NCBI RefSeq assembly: GCF_048564905.1
Contig: NC_133006.1
Coordinates: 14,468,501-14,532,500, forward strand
Source of the DNA: Vicugna pacos
Taxonomy: Eukaryota; Chordata; Mammalia; Artiodactyla; Camelidae
DNA: 64,000 nucleotides
Direction: 5' to 3'
The notes under the pieces are model-generated. The model worked only from the letters and a program-made list of their open reading frames with translations, was not told where the DNA came from and did not search any database. Positions 22,180 to 32,534 of the stretch are shown here, piece after piece (position 1 is the first letter of the stretch; each line of letters opens with the position of its first letter). A program made the position numbers and the translations under genes.

Positions 22180-22340
22180 TCCTCATTTTATTTCATCCCC
22201 ATAATAAGCCCTTAATATGTGGCAACAGTGTCATTTATTAAATAGATGGGGCAAGCTCTGTGTGGGAGGGAAAGTTCCAGACACCACAGGATGGCCCAAG
22301 GTTGCCCAGCAGAGGGTCAGGGAACTGGGGTGAGAGCTCT
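22180..22340 (-). repeat. Degraded MIR SINE
   Basis: AATCCTCATTTTATTTCATC, CCCATAATAAGCCC and AAGGTTGCCCAGCAGAGGGT fit the antisense MIR order, with an unusual middle. Confidence 0.5.
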
Positions 22341-22344
22341 CTCA

Positions 22345-23695
22345 TGAGTGAGCCCGGGGAACTGGTTTCCTTTCATCCTTTCCAGGGTTTGGTAAGTCTG
22401 GCATATTTTTTTGAAGCTGAGGTTTAATGCTGATTTATTTGCCTACGTTAAAAATGGGAAGTGGAGGGTGGGGCTGTTTTCCCAATCCTACAGAGAGCAG
22501 GGGGCCTGAGTTTGTCCTTTTACCTCTGGAGCTGGACTGGGACGGTGTGGAGGGCAGTGGGGAGGACTCTCTCTGAGGCAGGAAAGGGAACATCAGGGTA
22601 GGGAGGACAGATTGGACCTCCAAGCTTCCATCAAAGGCAGACACCACTTTGACCCCATCTGGGCGGCCCTCCTTCCCCCCTACCCCACCCATGTGGCCAG
22701 ACTCCCAGCCCGGCCCATCTCTGCCTTGCCCCAAACCTGCAAACAATGCGTTGTTGACAATCCAAGGGGGCTAAACACTCGATAACACGGTCCCCACCAC
22801 ACCAGACATCCTAACAGCGGGCAGGGCTCTGTGCTGTGACGGGAAGATGCTTTGAATACATCATCCTGTCAACTCAGTTTATTATTCTTTCGCTCAAGAT
22901 AAACTGCAGCCGCCAACGAGGGGCTGTATAAATTCCAGGCTCAGAAGTCAGGCAGGCCCCCCTCCTTGTTAAACACTCACTCACACACACGCACACACAT
23001 GCACTACACATAAATCCTGCTGAGAAAACCCCGCCCTGCCTCAGCCCCACAGGTCTCCCTGGGGGCTCAGTAGCCTCCATCTCATGGGGTGGTCCCAGGA
23101 GCAGCTGCAGACATCAGGGGACCCAAGGCTCGGGCCTCCCCTTGAGCCACTTCCCTGGCTGGCCTGGAGCAGACTCACCCTGGGGGCCAGGGAACTTCTC
23201 CTCACGGGAGCCAGCTGTGCCCTAGTCAAGTCCAGCCTCTTAACTCCTGGACTTCTGTCTGTCCAAAGCTGCAGCCCCGTGTGGGTGGCCAGAGCACCCA
23301 CATGGCTGTGTCGTGGAGGGGAGAGTTTTCAGACTTCAGAGCTGACGGCCAGGCCCTAGACCCTGATGAAGACTTCAAAAGCAGCTAGCATCCACCCTGA
23401 GGGGAAGGGGACTCCATGGACCACCTGATCCCTGCCCCACCCCCACCCCACCTCAACACACACATAGAGGAAGTGCTGAGGAACGCATGTCATCATTGCC
23501 ACGTGCTGGCCAGAGAAGGGGTCTCTGCACTCAGAGCACAAGCCCAGTCCTTTCCTCCTATGGTCCCTGGGTATTTGCAATTGAAAGGGAGGGATCCTGT
23601 GGGCTTTATTTCAGTCTTGCCCTGTCTCACTTGGGGGCTTAGAATGAAAACAAAATAAGACTAAACCCCATGCTGGGTGCAGGGAGGATGAAGGG
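22345..23695. other. Unique sequence with a short CA tract
   Basis: (CA)n-like CACTCACACACACGCACACA lies at 22977-22996. At 22875-22940 a less GC-rich patch holds TTTATTATTC and TATAAATTCC, a TATA-like word without other promoter evidence. No exon recognised. Confidence 0.35.
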
Positions 23696-23699
23696 AGGT

Positions 23700-23860
23700 A
23701 GCAGGATGCAGTGGAAAGAATAGGAGCTTTGATGATCAACGTAGGTCTGGCTCTCCAACCTCAGTTTCCTTCTCTGTAAAATGGAGAGAATCATTTCTAT
23801 CATGCAGTGTTGTCACAAGGGCTGGAGGCCAAGCATGGTGCGTAAAGTAGGTGTTTGTGT
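23700..23860 (+). repeat. MIR SINE
   Basis: GATGCAGTGGAAAGAATAGGAGC, CCTCAGTTTCCTTCTCTGTA and AAATGGAGAGAATCATTTC, with a degraded tail. Confidence 0.85.
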
Positions 23861-23904
23861 CAGTTTCCCCGTTCACAGTGCCCTCTTCCTATTCTCTTCC
23901 AGGA

Positions 23905-24130
23905 CCAGGAGAGAACAGTATTATCCCAATTCTATGGGCGAGGAGGCTAAGCCTTCAGGTAGAGTCCAAGGCAGCTCAGATAGGAACTCATCTCACTCTT
24001 AACTCCAAAGCATGATTATCACAATTATTTAGCACCTGCTGCATGCAGCGGACTGTGCTGGATGTTGAGGGAATGTATAGAAGAGCTTCAACCTGAGGCT
24101 ATCCCCTCTGAATGCAGGCTCTGTCAGGGC
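23905..24130 (-). repeat. MIR fragment followed by an L2 tail fragment
   Basis: 23910-24005 reads antisense MIR (GTATTATCCCAATTCTATGG, GAGGAGGCTAAGC). 24020-24130 begins TTATTTAGCACCTGCTGCATG, an antisense L2/MIR tail. Confidence 0.6.
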
Positions 24131-24204
24131 AGGGATCTGTCTGCCTTCAGCAAGGCCCCTCCCCCCCGTCCAAGAGGACCCCGGTACTAGCAAGCGAAGC
24201 CCTA

Positions 24205-24310
24205 GATTTGAGGTGTGAGGATTGGTCTCACCACTTTTTAAGCCACGTGACTCCAAGCAGATCTTTTGATCTTGCCAAGCCTCATTTTCCTTGTCTGTGA
24301 AATGGCCACA
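24205..24310 (+). repeat. MIR SINE
   Basis: CCACGTGACTCCAAGCAGATC, then CCAAGCCTCATTTTCCTTGTC and TGTGAAATGGC. Confidence 0.8.
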
Positions 24311-24314
24311 GGGT

Positions 24315-24970
24315 GGGATCTTGGGAAGCAAGGACCTGGCCAATTCCAAGGGCCTGCTCAGAGAGAGGTCCTCTTACTATCCCAAGGCAAGACATCAGAG
24401 GTCCTGCTCATGTGGAAGCAAATTCCTGCCCCCACCAGCTGGATGGCTGCCACCCACATACTGGTCCCCAACAACTGGTCCGAGGATCATCCCAAGTGTT
24501 TGGGACCTACCACTTCCCCTTCCCCAGCAAGGACAACAAGCAGGTAGAGGAACTGGCCAAGCTGAAAGAGGCTGACTGTGTGCCAACCCCAAGTCCCTCC
24601 TCCCTAAACCCCTCTCCCTGTCACCAGCACCCAGGCCTCCCCAGAACTCAGAGCTGGGGTTTGGAGCAGGTGCCTTGGAGTGCTCCCCAAACAGTATTCA
24701 TAGGACCAGGAGTTTTGGGTTATTCCAGAGGATACTGTTTGAAGAGAGGACCCAGAATGAATATCTAGAACCCAAATCATCTGGCCAGGTGTCTTTGGCG
24801 AACTGGTAAGTTATGCTTTGGAGGCTGCCAAGGGTATGATGGCCCAAAGCCTGCCCCACCCCCGAAAATAAAACTAATTTGATTTGTTTCATATCTTGGG
24901 CTCCACCTAAGACCTGATTGAATGGAGAATTCCACTTCTCTCAAGCAAGTGGGGAATTCCCTAATGGAGT
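24315..24970. other. Unique sequence, no gene seen
   Basis: Overlapping open frames in three phases at 24270-24770 have no recognisable domain. Confidence 0.35.
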
Positions 24971-24974
24971 TCAA

Positions 24975-25225
24975 CCCTCTCATTTCACAGACAAAGAGAC
25001 TGAGGTTCAGGGAGACTGCAGCCACTCAGAGACCACAGAAGAGCTGGGGTTAGGCTCCTGGTAAAGACCAAATGTGGGACACAGCTCAGCCCCCAAGGGT
25101 GGGGAAAGAAGGAAAGGATATACTTTACAGGATGAAGTAGGACCACATGAGCTGTCTGACCTCGGGGGGGCGTGTTTACACTCTGAGCCCCAGTTTCCTG
25201 TCTGATCAAATGGGAGCACCATACC
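24975..25225. repeat. Two MIR fragments in opposite orientation
   Basis: 24975-25070 is antisense (CATTTCACAGACAAAGAGAC, TGAGGTTCAGGGAG). 25145-25225 is sense (GAGCTGTCTGACCTCGG, GAGCCCCAGTTTCCTGTCTG, ATCAAATGGGA). Confidence 0.7.
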
Positions 25226-25229
25226 TGTT

Positions 25230-25895
25230 CTGGGTTTTGCCGTTGCTGGGAAGGGTATCTAAGCAGTCTGTCTCTGCTGATATTTTGGCTCAGCTCAGAA
25301 GCAGACAGGTACCAAGGACAGATGCCTGAGTGAGGTCACGACTTAGGGATCTAATGTCATCCTGACATGGGAGCAGAGTGGTCACCTGCTTGAGCGATGT
25401 GGACACAAGGACAGTTGCCTCACCAACAGGAGGACGTGCATGGAGCTCCTGAGAGGTGGAAAGAGGCCTCCAGGTGGCCCCTTCCCTGTCGTCACCTCCT
25501 CACATCCAGCTTCTGCTGACTGAGGGAGTGGGGAGATTGCAGCCGATAAGGTGAGGGCCTGCTGTGCTTAGCTCAGGGCAGCCACCCCACTGCCACGGCC
25601 CACCTGGGGATCTGCCCACTCTGGGGGGCAGCCTGCACTGGGAGGGGGGTGGCTTCAGAGACATCTTTCTCCCCAGGGTCAGGGGCTTGTGGAAGTGTTT
25701 TCTAGGAAGTGTTCAAAGCTGATGGGGCTAGTACTTCCCTGGCTCCTGGGCTCAATACACAAAATCAGATGACACAAATGATTAAGTGAAAGAATGGACA
25801 AGTTTTCCATACTTCATCTCCCAGACCAAGGCCTCAGGCTCCATCTGCCTCTTCCCCAATGTGGGAAAAGTCAGCAGGTGCAACCAGGAAGACAC
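25230..25895. other. Unique sequence, no gene seen
   Basis: GC-rich with no repeat recognised. Confidence 0.3.
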
Positions 25896-25899
25896 TTCT

Positions 25900-26440
25900 G
25901 GGCACTGACTATCTGCATGTACGACCCTGGGTGTGGGGGCTCACGGTCTAGTGGAGACACAGCACAGAGGCTACTTTGCAGTCTGACTCAGCACTTGCTA
26001 AGACAGAACTTTGCTCAGGTGCTGGAGCACCGGAGGGGCACCTGGAGGAGGGCTTCTGGGAGCAGGCAATGCAGGAGTAGGGTCCCAAAGGCTGATCCTG
26101 AACTGGCCAGTTGAACAAGGGGAAGGAAGGGTAATCTGGGCAGGGGAACAGTACGTGCAAAAGCATGAAAGTGTGAAATAGCGGGGGTTGTGCTAGGGAG
26201 GGACTCAGCATTCAGGGTAACTAGGGTTACACAAAGAGGAAAGTGGATGGAAAGGAAGGTGGGGCCCCGGCCTAGGGAGGGGGAGCTTTGATGGGCTTTA
26301 AGCAGGCATAGGGTGTGATCAGAGTCATGAGTTTCAGCTATGTCCTGTGGCTGCAGGGGCAAAGAGACATGGGGGTTGAGATGGGCAGCCGTTCCAGGAG
26401 CTCAGTGATCAGTCTGAGTAAAGGCAGAGCTCGCTGGGAT
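25900..26440 (-). repeat. L2-ended ancient dispersed repeat
   Basis: Starts with GGGGGCTCACGGTCTAGTGG (antisense L2 tail), then AGGGGCACCTGGAGGAGGGC, TGCAAAAGCATGAAAG, TTGATGGGCTTTAAGCAGGC and TGATCAGAGTCATGAGTTTC. Same repeat type as 5545-6060. Confidence 0.6.
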
Positions 26441-26489
26441 TCCATCCCAACCTCCACCTATGTGTTGAGGGTACCTGTTCCTCTCCATC

Positions 26490-26600
26490 AATTTAGCATT
26501 GAGGAAACAGGCCCAGAGAGAGGATATAAAGGCCCCAGAGTGGCTGAGTTCACAATTCAAGGGGGGGTAGTTTCGATCTCTCTTCCAGACTCAGAATGAA
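26490..26600 (-). repeat. MIR fragment
   Basis: TTAGCATTGAGGAAACAGGC, then CCAGAGAGAGGATATAAAGG and AGAGTGGCTGAGTTCAC. Confidence 0.65.
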
Positions 26601-26619
26601 ACTCTACTGAGGCCAGGCC

Positions 26620-26875
26620 TTGTTCAAAGAATGTTTCCTATTGGGCAGTTGCCTCAACTCTGATTTTCCAGAGAGTGGTCGGTGTTCATTGACCTTAAGG
26701 GCGAATCTATATCCTTGTCCTTCCTCTGCAGTGATAATAAAGTTAATGGGATTATTTTCCGTGTGGAAGAATAGGGCTGCTAAGAAAACATTGTGGAGTA
26801 AAGGCTGTTTGCAAAGGCCAGATGGAAAGGGCAAATCTTTGCCACCAGGAGGAATTAAAGGGTGTGTCTCCCAGG
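26620..26875. promoter_or_regulatory. Candidate distal regulatory island
   Basis: GC content drops here and homeodomain-like words cluster: GATAATAAAGTTAATGGGAT at 26732-26751, CTTTGCCACCAGGAGG near 26838 (a partial CTCF-like core) and GAATTAAAG. No repeat recognised. Inference only. Confidence 0.25.
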
Positions 26876-27189
26876 CTCCGGAGAACCATGCCACCAGCGC
26901 CTTGCTTTGCCTGAGCCTGCCGTGTGCCTGTGCTGTGACTTCCCTTGGCCTCACCTCATCTGATTCACGCAGATGGCCAGATGGCAGAGCTGCCCATCCT
27001 GTCTCCCTGGTCTCCAATGTGCAGGTTACCTGGTTAGTTGATTAGCTTTTGGAAAAAGAGTTTATTCCAGACGCAGAAAAGGTCCAAACTGGACTTTAAA
27101 GATTGTAAATGGGGTCTGCTCTCATTGTAAACAGGGACACCGAGATCTCCACTTATACTGAGATGAGCTTGTTTCAGGTGTGTCAAGGC

Positions 27190-27360
27190 CTAGCAGGGAA
27201 ACTGAGGCACAGAGGTGGGAAATGGCTTGCCCTGGCCGTACAGACAGCAGATGGATTGAAATGGGGAAACTGAGGATCAGAGAAGAGAAATGGCTAGCCC
27301 AGGCACCCACAGCCTGGTGGTGGTAAAGCCTGGCATTGGAATCAAGTCTCTGACCCCCAG
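27190..27360 (-). repeat. MIR SINE with a duplicated core
   Basis: CAGGGAAACTGAGGCACAGA with GGCTTGCCCTGGCC, then a second GGGGAAACTGAGGATCAGAG with GGCTAGCCCAGGC. Either two adjacent MIRs or a core duplication. Confidence 0.75.
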
Positions 27361-27829
27361 GACAGAGCTGGATCTGTCATCAACCCCGAGCTCCTGTCCC
27401 TTCTGCCCTCCCCCTACTTCTCTGCAGAGAAACCGCAGCAGTTTGCTGCAGTCCATCTGTTTGCTGAGTCTCAAGTCATCCCTAACGGTGTCTCCAAACC
27501 CTCTGCCAGCCCCTTTAGATCTTATCGACTCAGCCCGTATGAGGGCTCCTCACCTGGACCATCCCCAAACAGCATCCGTGTGCACAGGTGCACTGGGTGG
27601 GCGGGGGGCAGGGCATTCCAGCGGGGGCTAGACAATGGCTGGGTTAAGAGGGTCATCTTCTTTTCGCACCTCCTGAATCCTTGAGTTTGTAAATGATTAT
27701 CCCAGGCTACACAAAGCAGGCATTGAGCAAGCCTCTCACTGCCCCATGACACAGCAGGCAGAAGCTACTAGGGTCTGCGAGTGGCTGGGTGGCAGCTCCC
27801 AACCCCCTCCTGGGTACCAGGATTGGGTT

Positions 27830-28300
27830 ACCCATATAATCCCTGCTCCTCTATCCACCCTCTTTGTGCCCATTGTACTTTATAATCGAGGAGCATGATG
27901 CAACCTGCTAATTACGCTGCTTGATTTTGAACACATCCTGGCTTCTCTGACTCAGGAGGGAGAGGGAGGCAGGAGCAGCCAGCTCTGCTTTGTGGCTTAT
28001 CAGGGCTGGGTTATTCCGCTCACACCCGCTCACGCCTCCCCGGCCTTTGTTAACCACAGCTTGCATCACCTCCTGCTTTCCATTTCTCCAGAATTTTTTT
28101 TAACGGCCCTTTTTTATGAGCCGCTCCATCTTGTTAGCTAATGAATGATTGTGGGGCAGCGATGGGGATCGCTTTGTGTCTCTATTAAATGTTACATGAT
28201 TGCAATTATGAGTTAACAAGGGACAGCTAATAAAAAAAAAATCTATTTTGTGTCCTGGGGCAGACATGAGACTCACTGCCTGGTTCCCAGGCTGAATAAT
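27830..28300. promoter_or_regulatory. Strong candidate conserved enhancer
   Basis: A repeat-free stretch with dense developmental-factor words: CTTATC (GATA, 27996-28001), GTTAAC next to AACCACA (28049-28058, HNF1 half-site and RUNX), TTAGCTAATGAATGATTG (28134-28151) and CAATTATGAGTTAAC (28203-28217). No coding frame. This is the usual look of a deeply conserved non-coding element, but conservation itself cannot be seen from one genome. Confidence 0.4.
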
Positions 28301-28304
28301 TCTG

Positions 28305-28980
28305 AGCCCTAGGGACAACAGGCTGGACAAGGAATCTATCAAGGGAAGGATGGGCGTTCCCAGGCCGTAGGGGTGCGGCCAGTGGGAGGGCAGGGGCTTT
28401 ATCGCCAAATCTTTTTGGAGGCCTCCCTACTCATCCAGAGAGCTCGAGCTTCCATAGGCCTGTCCTCACTAAACCTGTTGGGAGTGGACTGGGTCCCTGG
28501 AAGATGAGTGACCCCAAGAATTGGGCAGAAGTGTCTGAGAATTGGAAGGGGTGAAGGGCAGAGGGCCTGCAGCATGCTATCACTTAACCAGCGGTGCCCA
28601 GAATTGCGGGATGTGTAAATGGAGGGAAGCCGGCCTCATCATCACTGCTCCAAGGAGTCAAAGGGCAAACTGTTGGCTTGGGGTTTATACTGGGTGTACA
28701 AAGTGAAGAAGATAATTTTTTCTCATTCAGAAGTCTTTGATATATTCCCCTCCCCCAAAAGAAATTTTATATTGGTAACAAGCATTGGGACTAGAGTTTA
28801 AATTGATCAAAAACCAAAGTTCTATGCTACTTTCTCAGTTATATTGTGAGCATTTTTTTCTAATTTAAAATGAATGCTACAGAAGAGTTACTCCATGCAC
28901 AACTGGCCTTCAGATGGATGGATGAAGTTGGATTATTTCATAGATGTTCAATTTTTAGATTCTATCAACATAGGTATCTA
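28305..28980. other. Unassigned sequence
   Basis: 28690-28900 is AT-rich and may be old repeat debris. No family or exon recognised. Confidence 0.3.
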
Positions 28981-28984
28981 GAGC

Positions 28985-29075
28985 CGCTGTGCTGTGTCCC
29001 AAGGATAGTCACTGAGTCTTCGCAGGAGCTGGGCACACAGGAAGTGCTTAATAAATACTCAGTGATCTAAAAGAA
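28985..29075 (+). repeat. L2 3' end fragment
   Basis: GCTGGGCACACAGGAAGTGC, then TTAATAAATACTCAGTGA. Confidence 0.75.
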
Positions 29076-29354
29076 TGGGAAGAGGCATGAGTGATGTCCA
29101 CAACCCATCAAGAAGACCCTGACTCATGCCCTGAAGACAGAAGCTGGAATGCACCCCGTTCACACTGCCACAGCTGCTGTCAGTGAGGGGTGTCTTGTGG
29201 GCAGAGGAATGAGAGCCCTGAGACCTAGTGTAGGCCGATCTCCTCTCCCTGGGCCTCGGTCTCCCCACATTCGAGTTTACATTCCAATATTCTGTCTGTG
29301 TTCTAGTTAAGCTACTTGCCCTTCTGCCTACAGCCACCCCACCCCCACCCCACT

Positions 29355-29440
29355 TAGACTGCAAGCTCCCCGGGTAGGGCCTCACTTTCCATCCTCTGCT
29401 GGCTTGGCACTCAGTAAATGCTGAGCTAATGAGCAACTGA
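29355..29440 (+). repeat. L2 3' end fragment
   Basis: TTAGACTGCAAGCTCCCCGG, then GGCTTGGCACTCAGTAAATG. Confidence 0.8.
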
Positions 29441-29449
29441 AACTAAATG

Positions 29450-29600
29450 CTCTCGAGGCACCCACTCTGTGCCAGGCTTCCTACCAGATGCTTCCTATGT
29501 GTTACCAGGAATCCTCCCACTAACGCTGCTGGAAGGACTGCTTAACCCCCATTTCACAGCCAAGGCAACTGAGGTTGAGGGAGCTTCCAGCTGGTGTCTG
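29450..29600 (-). repeat. MIR SINE
   Basis: CACCCACTCTGTGCCAGGCT, AGGAATCCTCCCACTAACGC, CCCATTTCACAGCCAAGGC and AACTGAGGTTGAGGGAGC in antisense order. Confidence 0.82.
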
Positions 29601-29604
29601 TTAA

Positions 29605-30037
29605 GGTGGCGCTGGTGCTGAGCAGTCCACACGTGGGCTGTGAACCAGAAGCTGAGTACAGGCTGGGCAACCCCCTTCTCTACTTCTCCTGGCCTGGGTG
29701 ACAGCAGGCAGGCAAGCGACCATGGGGCGGGAGCCGGCAAGGGCAACCACAGGCTGGGCGACAGAAGGAACACAGTCTGAGAACACCACTTGAAGTGCAT
29801 CTTCAAACACTGTGGCTGCACTGTGGGTGCCGGGAAACCACAGCCGCCCACATCTCAGCGGTTGGGGCCAGCCTAGGGCAGGCAGCCGAGCTGGCAGTGG
29901 CAGGAAGGCTGGGTGGGGGTGGGCGGTGGGCTGGAGGGTAGGTGGGAGGGGGAAGCAAAGGGTTGCTAACTCATCCACAGAAAGCCTCAGCCAGTGGAAG
30001 GGCCAGCTACATAATTTTCAGAACTCTAGTTCAAAAC
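29605..30037. other. GC-rich unique sequence
   Basis: Nothing recognised. Open frames on both strands overlap. Confidence 0.3.
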
Positions 30038-30050
30038 TACTAAGAATTTC

Positions 30051-30161
30051 GGGGAGGGCTATAGCTCAGTGGTAGAGCACATGCTTAGCATGCACAAGGT
30101 CCTGGGTTCAATGCCCAGGACCTCCATTAAAAAAAAAGACATAAAAATTATTTATAAAAAG
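30051..30161 (+). repeat. Camelid tRNA-Ala-derived SINE
   Basis: Nearly intact tRNA-Ala(AGC)-like head with an A box TAGCTCAGTGG (30062-30072) and a B box GGTTCAATGCC (30105-30115), then CCTCCATT and an A-rich tail. A perfect 13-bp direct repeat, TACTAAGAATTTC, flanks it at 30038-30050 and 30162-30174. The perfect duplication and intact promoter boxes suggest a younger copy than the one at 773-920. Confidence 0.95.
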
Positions 30162-30174
30162 TACTAAGAATTTC

Positions 30175-30845
30175 AAGATGGCAAGGAGCAGAACATTAAA
30201 TCAAGCTTGTGGCCTTCCCAAACACGGGCCCTTTGGGTCACCCGTCCAGCCATTCCTGGCCAGCAGGTTGTTTGCCTGGCTCTCGGCTCAGGGTTCTTCT
30301 TGGCGCGGCACTTGGGTAATAGACACCATGTAAAAGGTCTGGCCCCTCATTGCCTGGGTGGAGCCCATGTAACCCACAGCGCAGGGCTGGCAGCAGTACC
30401 GGGCATCAGGAAGACTTGTGCCGTGGACCTTTTTAGAGGCTGCGTGGACAAGGCCAAGCCAGCACACTGCAGGCAGGTGTTCAGGGTGGGGCCTGCCTGG
30501 TGACTCACATGGCCTGGCTGTTCAGAGAGGCTGTGCTGCTGCTTCCACTGTGAGCATGTTGGGGACAGGTCCCAGGCCCTGTCAAAGGCATCTGGGGTAT
30601 CTAGATGGGCTACCTGCAGACTTCAAGCCTGCAGAAAAGCCCAGGGTCCTGTGGGTGCCCAGAATCAGGCAGGCAGCTTGGCCTCTAGAGGTATGAACAT
30701 CGTAAGCAGAGAGGCGTTTGGAGCCTGCTTGGAGCCTGCATCCCCCGGGCTGGCTCTTGGCAACAGGGATGACTGGCCACTGGCTCATGGCCCATCTCTG
30801 CCCTGCATATGGTGTTACTGAGAGCCTGGGCTGAGCCCCAATTTG
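30175..30845. other. GC-rich unique sequence
   Basis: No repeat or exon recognised. Confidence 0.3.
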
Positions 30846-30849
30846 TGTC

Positions 30850-30925
30850 TTCCACCACAGTCCCCGGCACAAAGCTCTGCACACAGTGAGTACTCAGGAA
30901 ATATTGGTTGAGCAAACACAGGACA
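30850..30925 (+). repeat. L2 3' end fragment
   Basis: CACAGTCCCCGGCACAAAGC, then GTGAGTACTCAGGAAATATT and GGTTGAGCAAA. Confidence 0.7.
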
Positions 30926-31034
30926 TACTGAGAGAAGATTCAATTCTGCCTTGGTTGTGTTAGGGCTGATACTTAGCGTGGAGGGGAAGGAAAAAAAGGA
31001 TGATTATGATTAGTAAAGTAGTGGGACACACTCC

Positions 31035-31250
31035 ATCTACACATGAGTGTTGGTGTGCATATCTGCATTTACGTGTGTCTGTGTGAGAACACACGTGTGG
31101 GGGCGTACACAAACAGGGTAGAGTCATGTATAGAAGGTGAAGATATAGCTATGTATGCATGTGCTCATGTATGTGAGTGGGGACCCATGCATATGTGCAT
31201 GTTTTTGTGGGAGGCACGCACGTCTACTTGGTGTGCACCTGCATGCAGCA
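31035..31250 (+). repeat. Degenerate TG-rich tract
   Basis: Imperfect TGTGCATATGTG-type alternation across about 215 bp with unique interruptions. Confidence 0.8.
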
Positions 31251-31344
31251 ATCCTCTGCTTCCTGGGCTCCATCTCCTGCCCCATTTAGGAGCCAGACCC
31301 ATGCAGGCAGTGCTGCTCACGGCATGAGAGAGATGGAGAAGTGT

Positions 31345-31540
31345 GATAGCTGGGAGTGCAGGCTGCCTGGTTGAGTCTGACTCTGCTCCTCACCCACGGT
31401 GCATCCTTGGGCAAATTACATAAACTCTCCTTGCCTTGGTTTTGTGGTCTGTAAAAGGGGCTCATGACAGTATATCCTTCTATAAGGCTCAAAAAATGGT
31501 ACCTAGTAAAGGTTCCAGAAATGTTAGCTGTTAGTATCTT
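31345..31540 (+). repeat. MIR SINE
   Basis: GAGTGCAGGCTGCCTGGTTG, CATCCTTGGGCAAATTACAT, GTCTGTAAAAGGGGCTCATG and TGGTACCTAGTAAAGGTTCC. Confidence 0.85.
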
Positions 31541-31869
31541 GACTGGGGGCTGCTGCTGCTGTGGGTACCAGGGCCAGTACTGAGAACAGGGCCTCAGCCT
31601 GTGTCCATCCATCTTCATGAGCGTGATGGGCAAGTTCCAAACACTGGCTGCCCTGGACAGAGAGGCAAGAGAAGGGGAGGGTATGCAGAGGCCTCGCCCC
31701 TGACGGCTCCCTCGGACTCCCCAGAGGGCCTCGGGGAGGCTGCTGAGGAAGCCCCAGATCCGGAACACACACGTGGGGTGGGGGGCATGGCAAGGTAGGA
31801 GCAGGCTTTAAAAACAGTCCTCCTGGGACAGTGAAGCTGGGCCCCAGAGGCCACCCACGCACCGCAGGG

Positions 31870-32290
31870 ACTGGTGGCCGCGCGGGGAGAGGTAAATCAC
31901 CCGTGATTGCCCTCTGGAATGTGGTCGCTGTGAATAGTAACACGCATGTTACTGCTACGTAAACACAGTTAAACCATTTACGATGGCCTCGGCCTGGCAG
32001 CCCCAGGAAAACCCTATCATGTGGGGGTGGGTGGGCCACCTCAGCTCTGCCGGCTGCGATGGCTGGGAGACGGATTTATTTTGTCAAGACCCAGATCCCT
32101 GGCACTTCCTGCTGCCACTCAACCCCAGGGCCTAGCACTGGGCCAGAGGAGGTATCTTCTCCCAGGCCCGAAAAATGTGTTTTGAAATTATGGAAAGTAG
32201 AAGAACAATAAAATCCCCTCTTTAATTTTAGCACTGGTCCTTTGATCCAGTTTGTGGAGGACTTTTTTTTAAAGTTAACAGGGGCTTTTG
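31870..32290. promoter_or_regulatory. Candidate conserved enhancer with two palindromes
   Basis: AATCAC-CC-GTGATT (31895-31908) and GTAACA-CGCA-TGTTAC (31937-31952) are perfect inverted repeats. A forkhead-type GTAAACA follows at 31959-31965. Further on, 32165-32260 is AT-rich (GAAATTATGGAAAG, TTTAATTTTAGC). No repeat is recognised inside. Function is inferred. Confidence 0.35.
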
Positions 32291-32429
32291 GCCTGAATCC
32301 CAAGAATGCACTGGGGTAGATCTCCATGCAGGATCCTGAGGGAGAAACAGAGGGAAAAGACTCAACCCAGCCCCTAAGGAGCCCCCAGCGTGTGGGAAAG
32401 CAGCAGCCCCGGCTGGCTGGCCGCAGGAA

Positions 32430-32530
32430 CCTCCAGCCGGAAGGCGGAGACACAGCTCCCGTCCTCAGCCCCCTCCCTCCTCCGGCTCAGTCTGAGAGTG
32501 GAGGCACAGCCTCTGTGTCCCTCCTCATGC
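32430..32530 (-). repeat. L2-tail minisatellite remnant, about 2 units
   Basis: On the minus strand: GGCTGTGCCTCCACTCTCAGACTG, then GGGAGCTGTGTCTCCGCC. It keeps the same unit junction as the other arrays but is heavily diverged in the middle. Confidence 0.5.
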
Positions 32531-32534
32531 GGGG

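Noticed and set aside
22927-22940. TATA-like TATAAATTCC as a promoter
   Set aside because: No initiator, GC-box cluster, CpG island or downstream gene.
30051-30130. tRNA-Ala(AGC)-like sequence as a tRNA gene
   Set aside because: Extra bases in the 5' part, an A-rich tail and a perfect flanking duplication mark a retroposed SINE.
31524-32039. 171-codon minus-strand frame with a hydrophobic segment
   Set aside because: Crosses a MIR and a candidate regulatory palindrome cluster. The hydrophobic stretch is encoded by AT-rich non-coding sequence.
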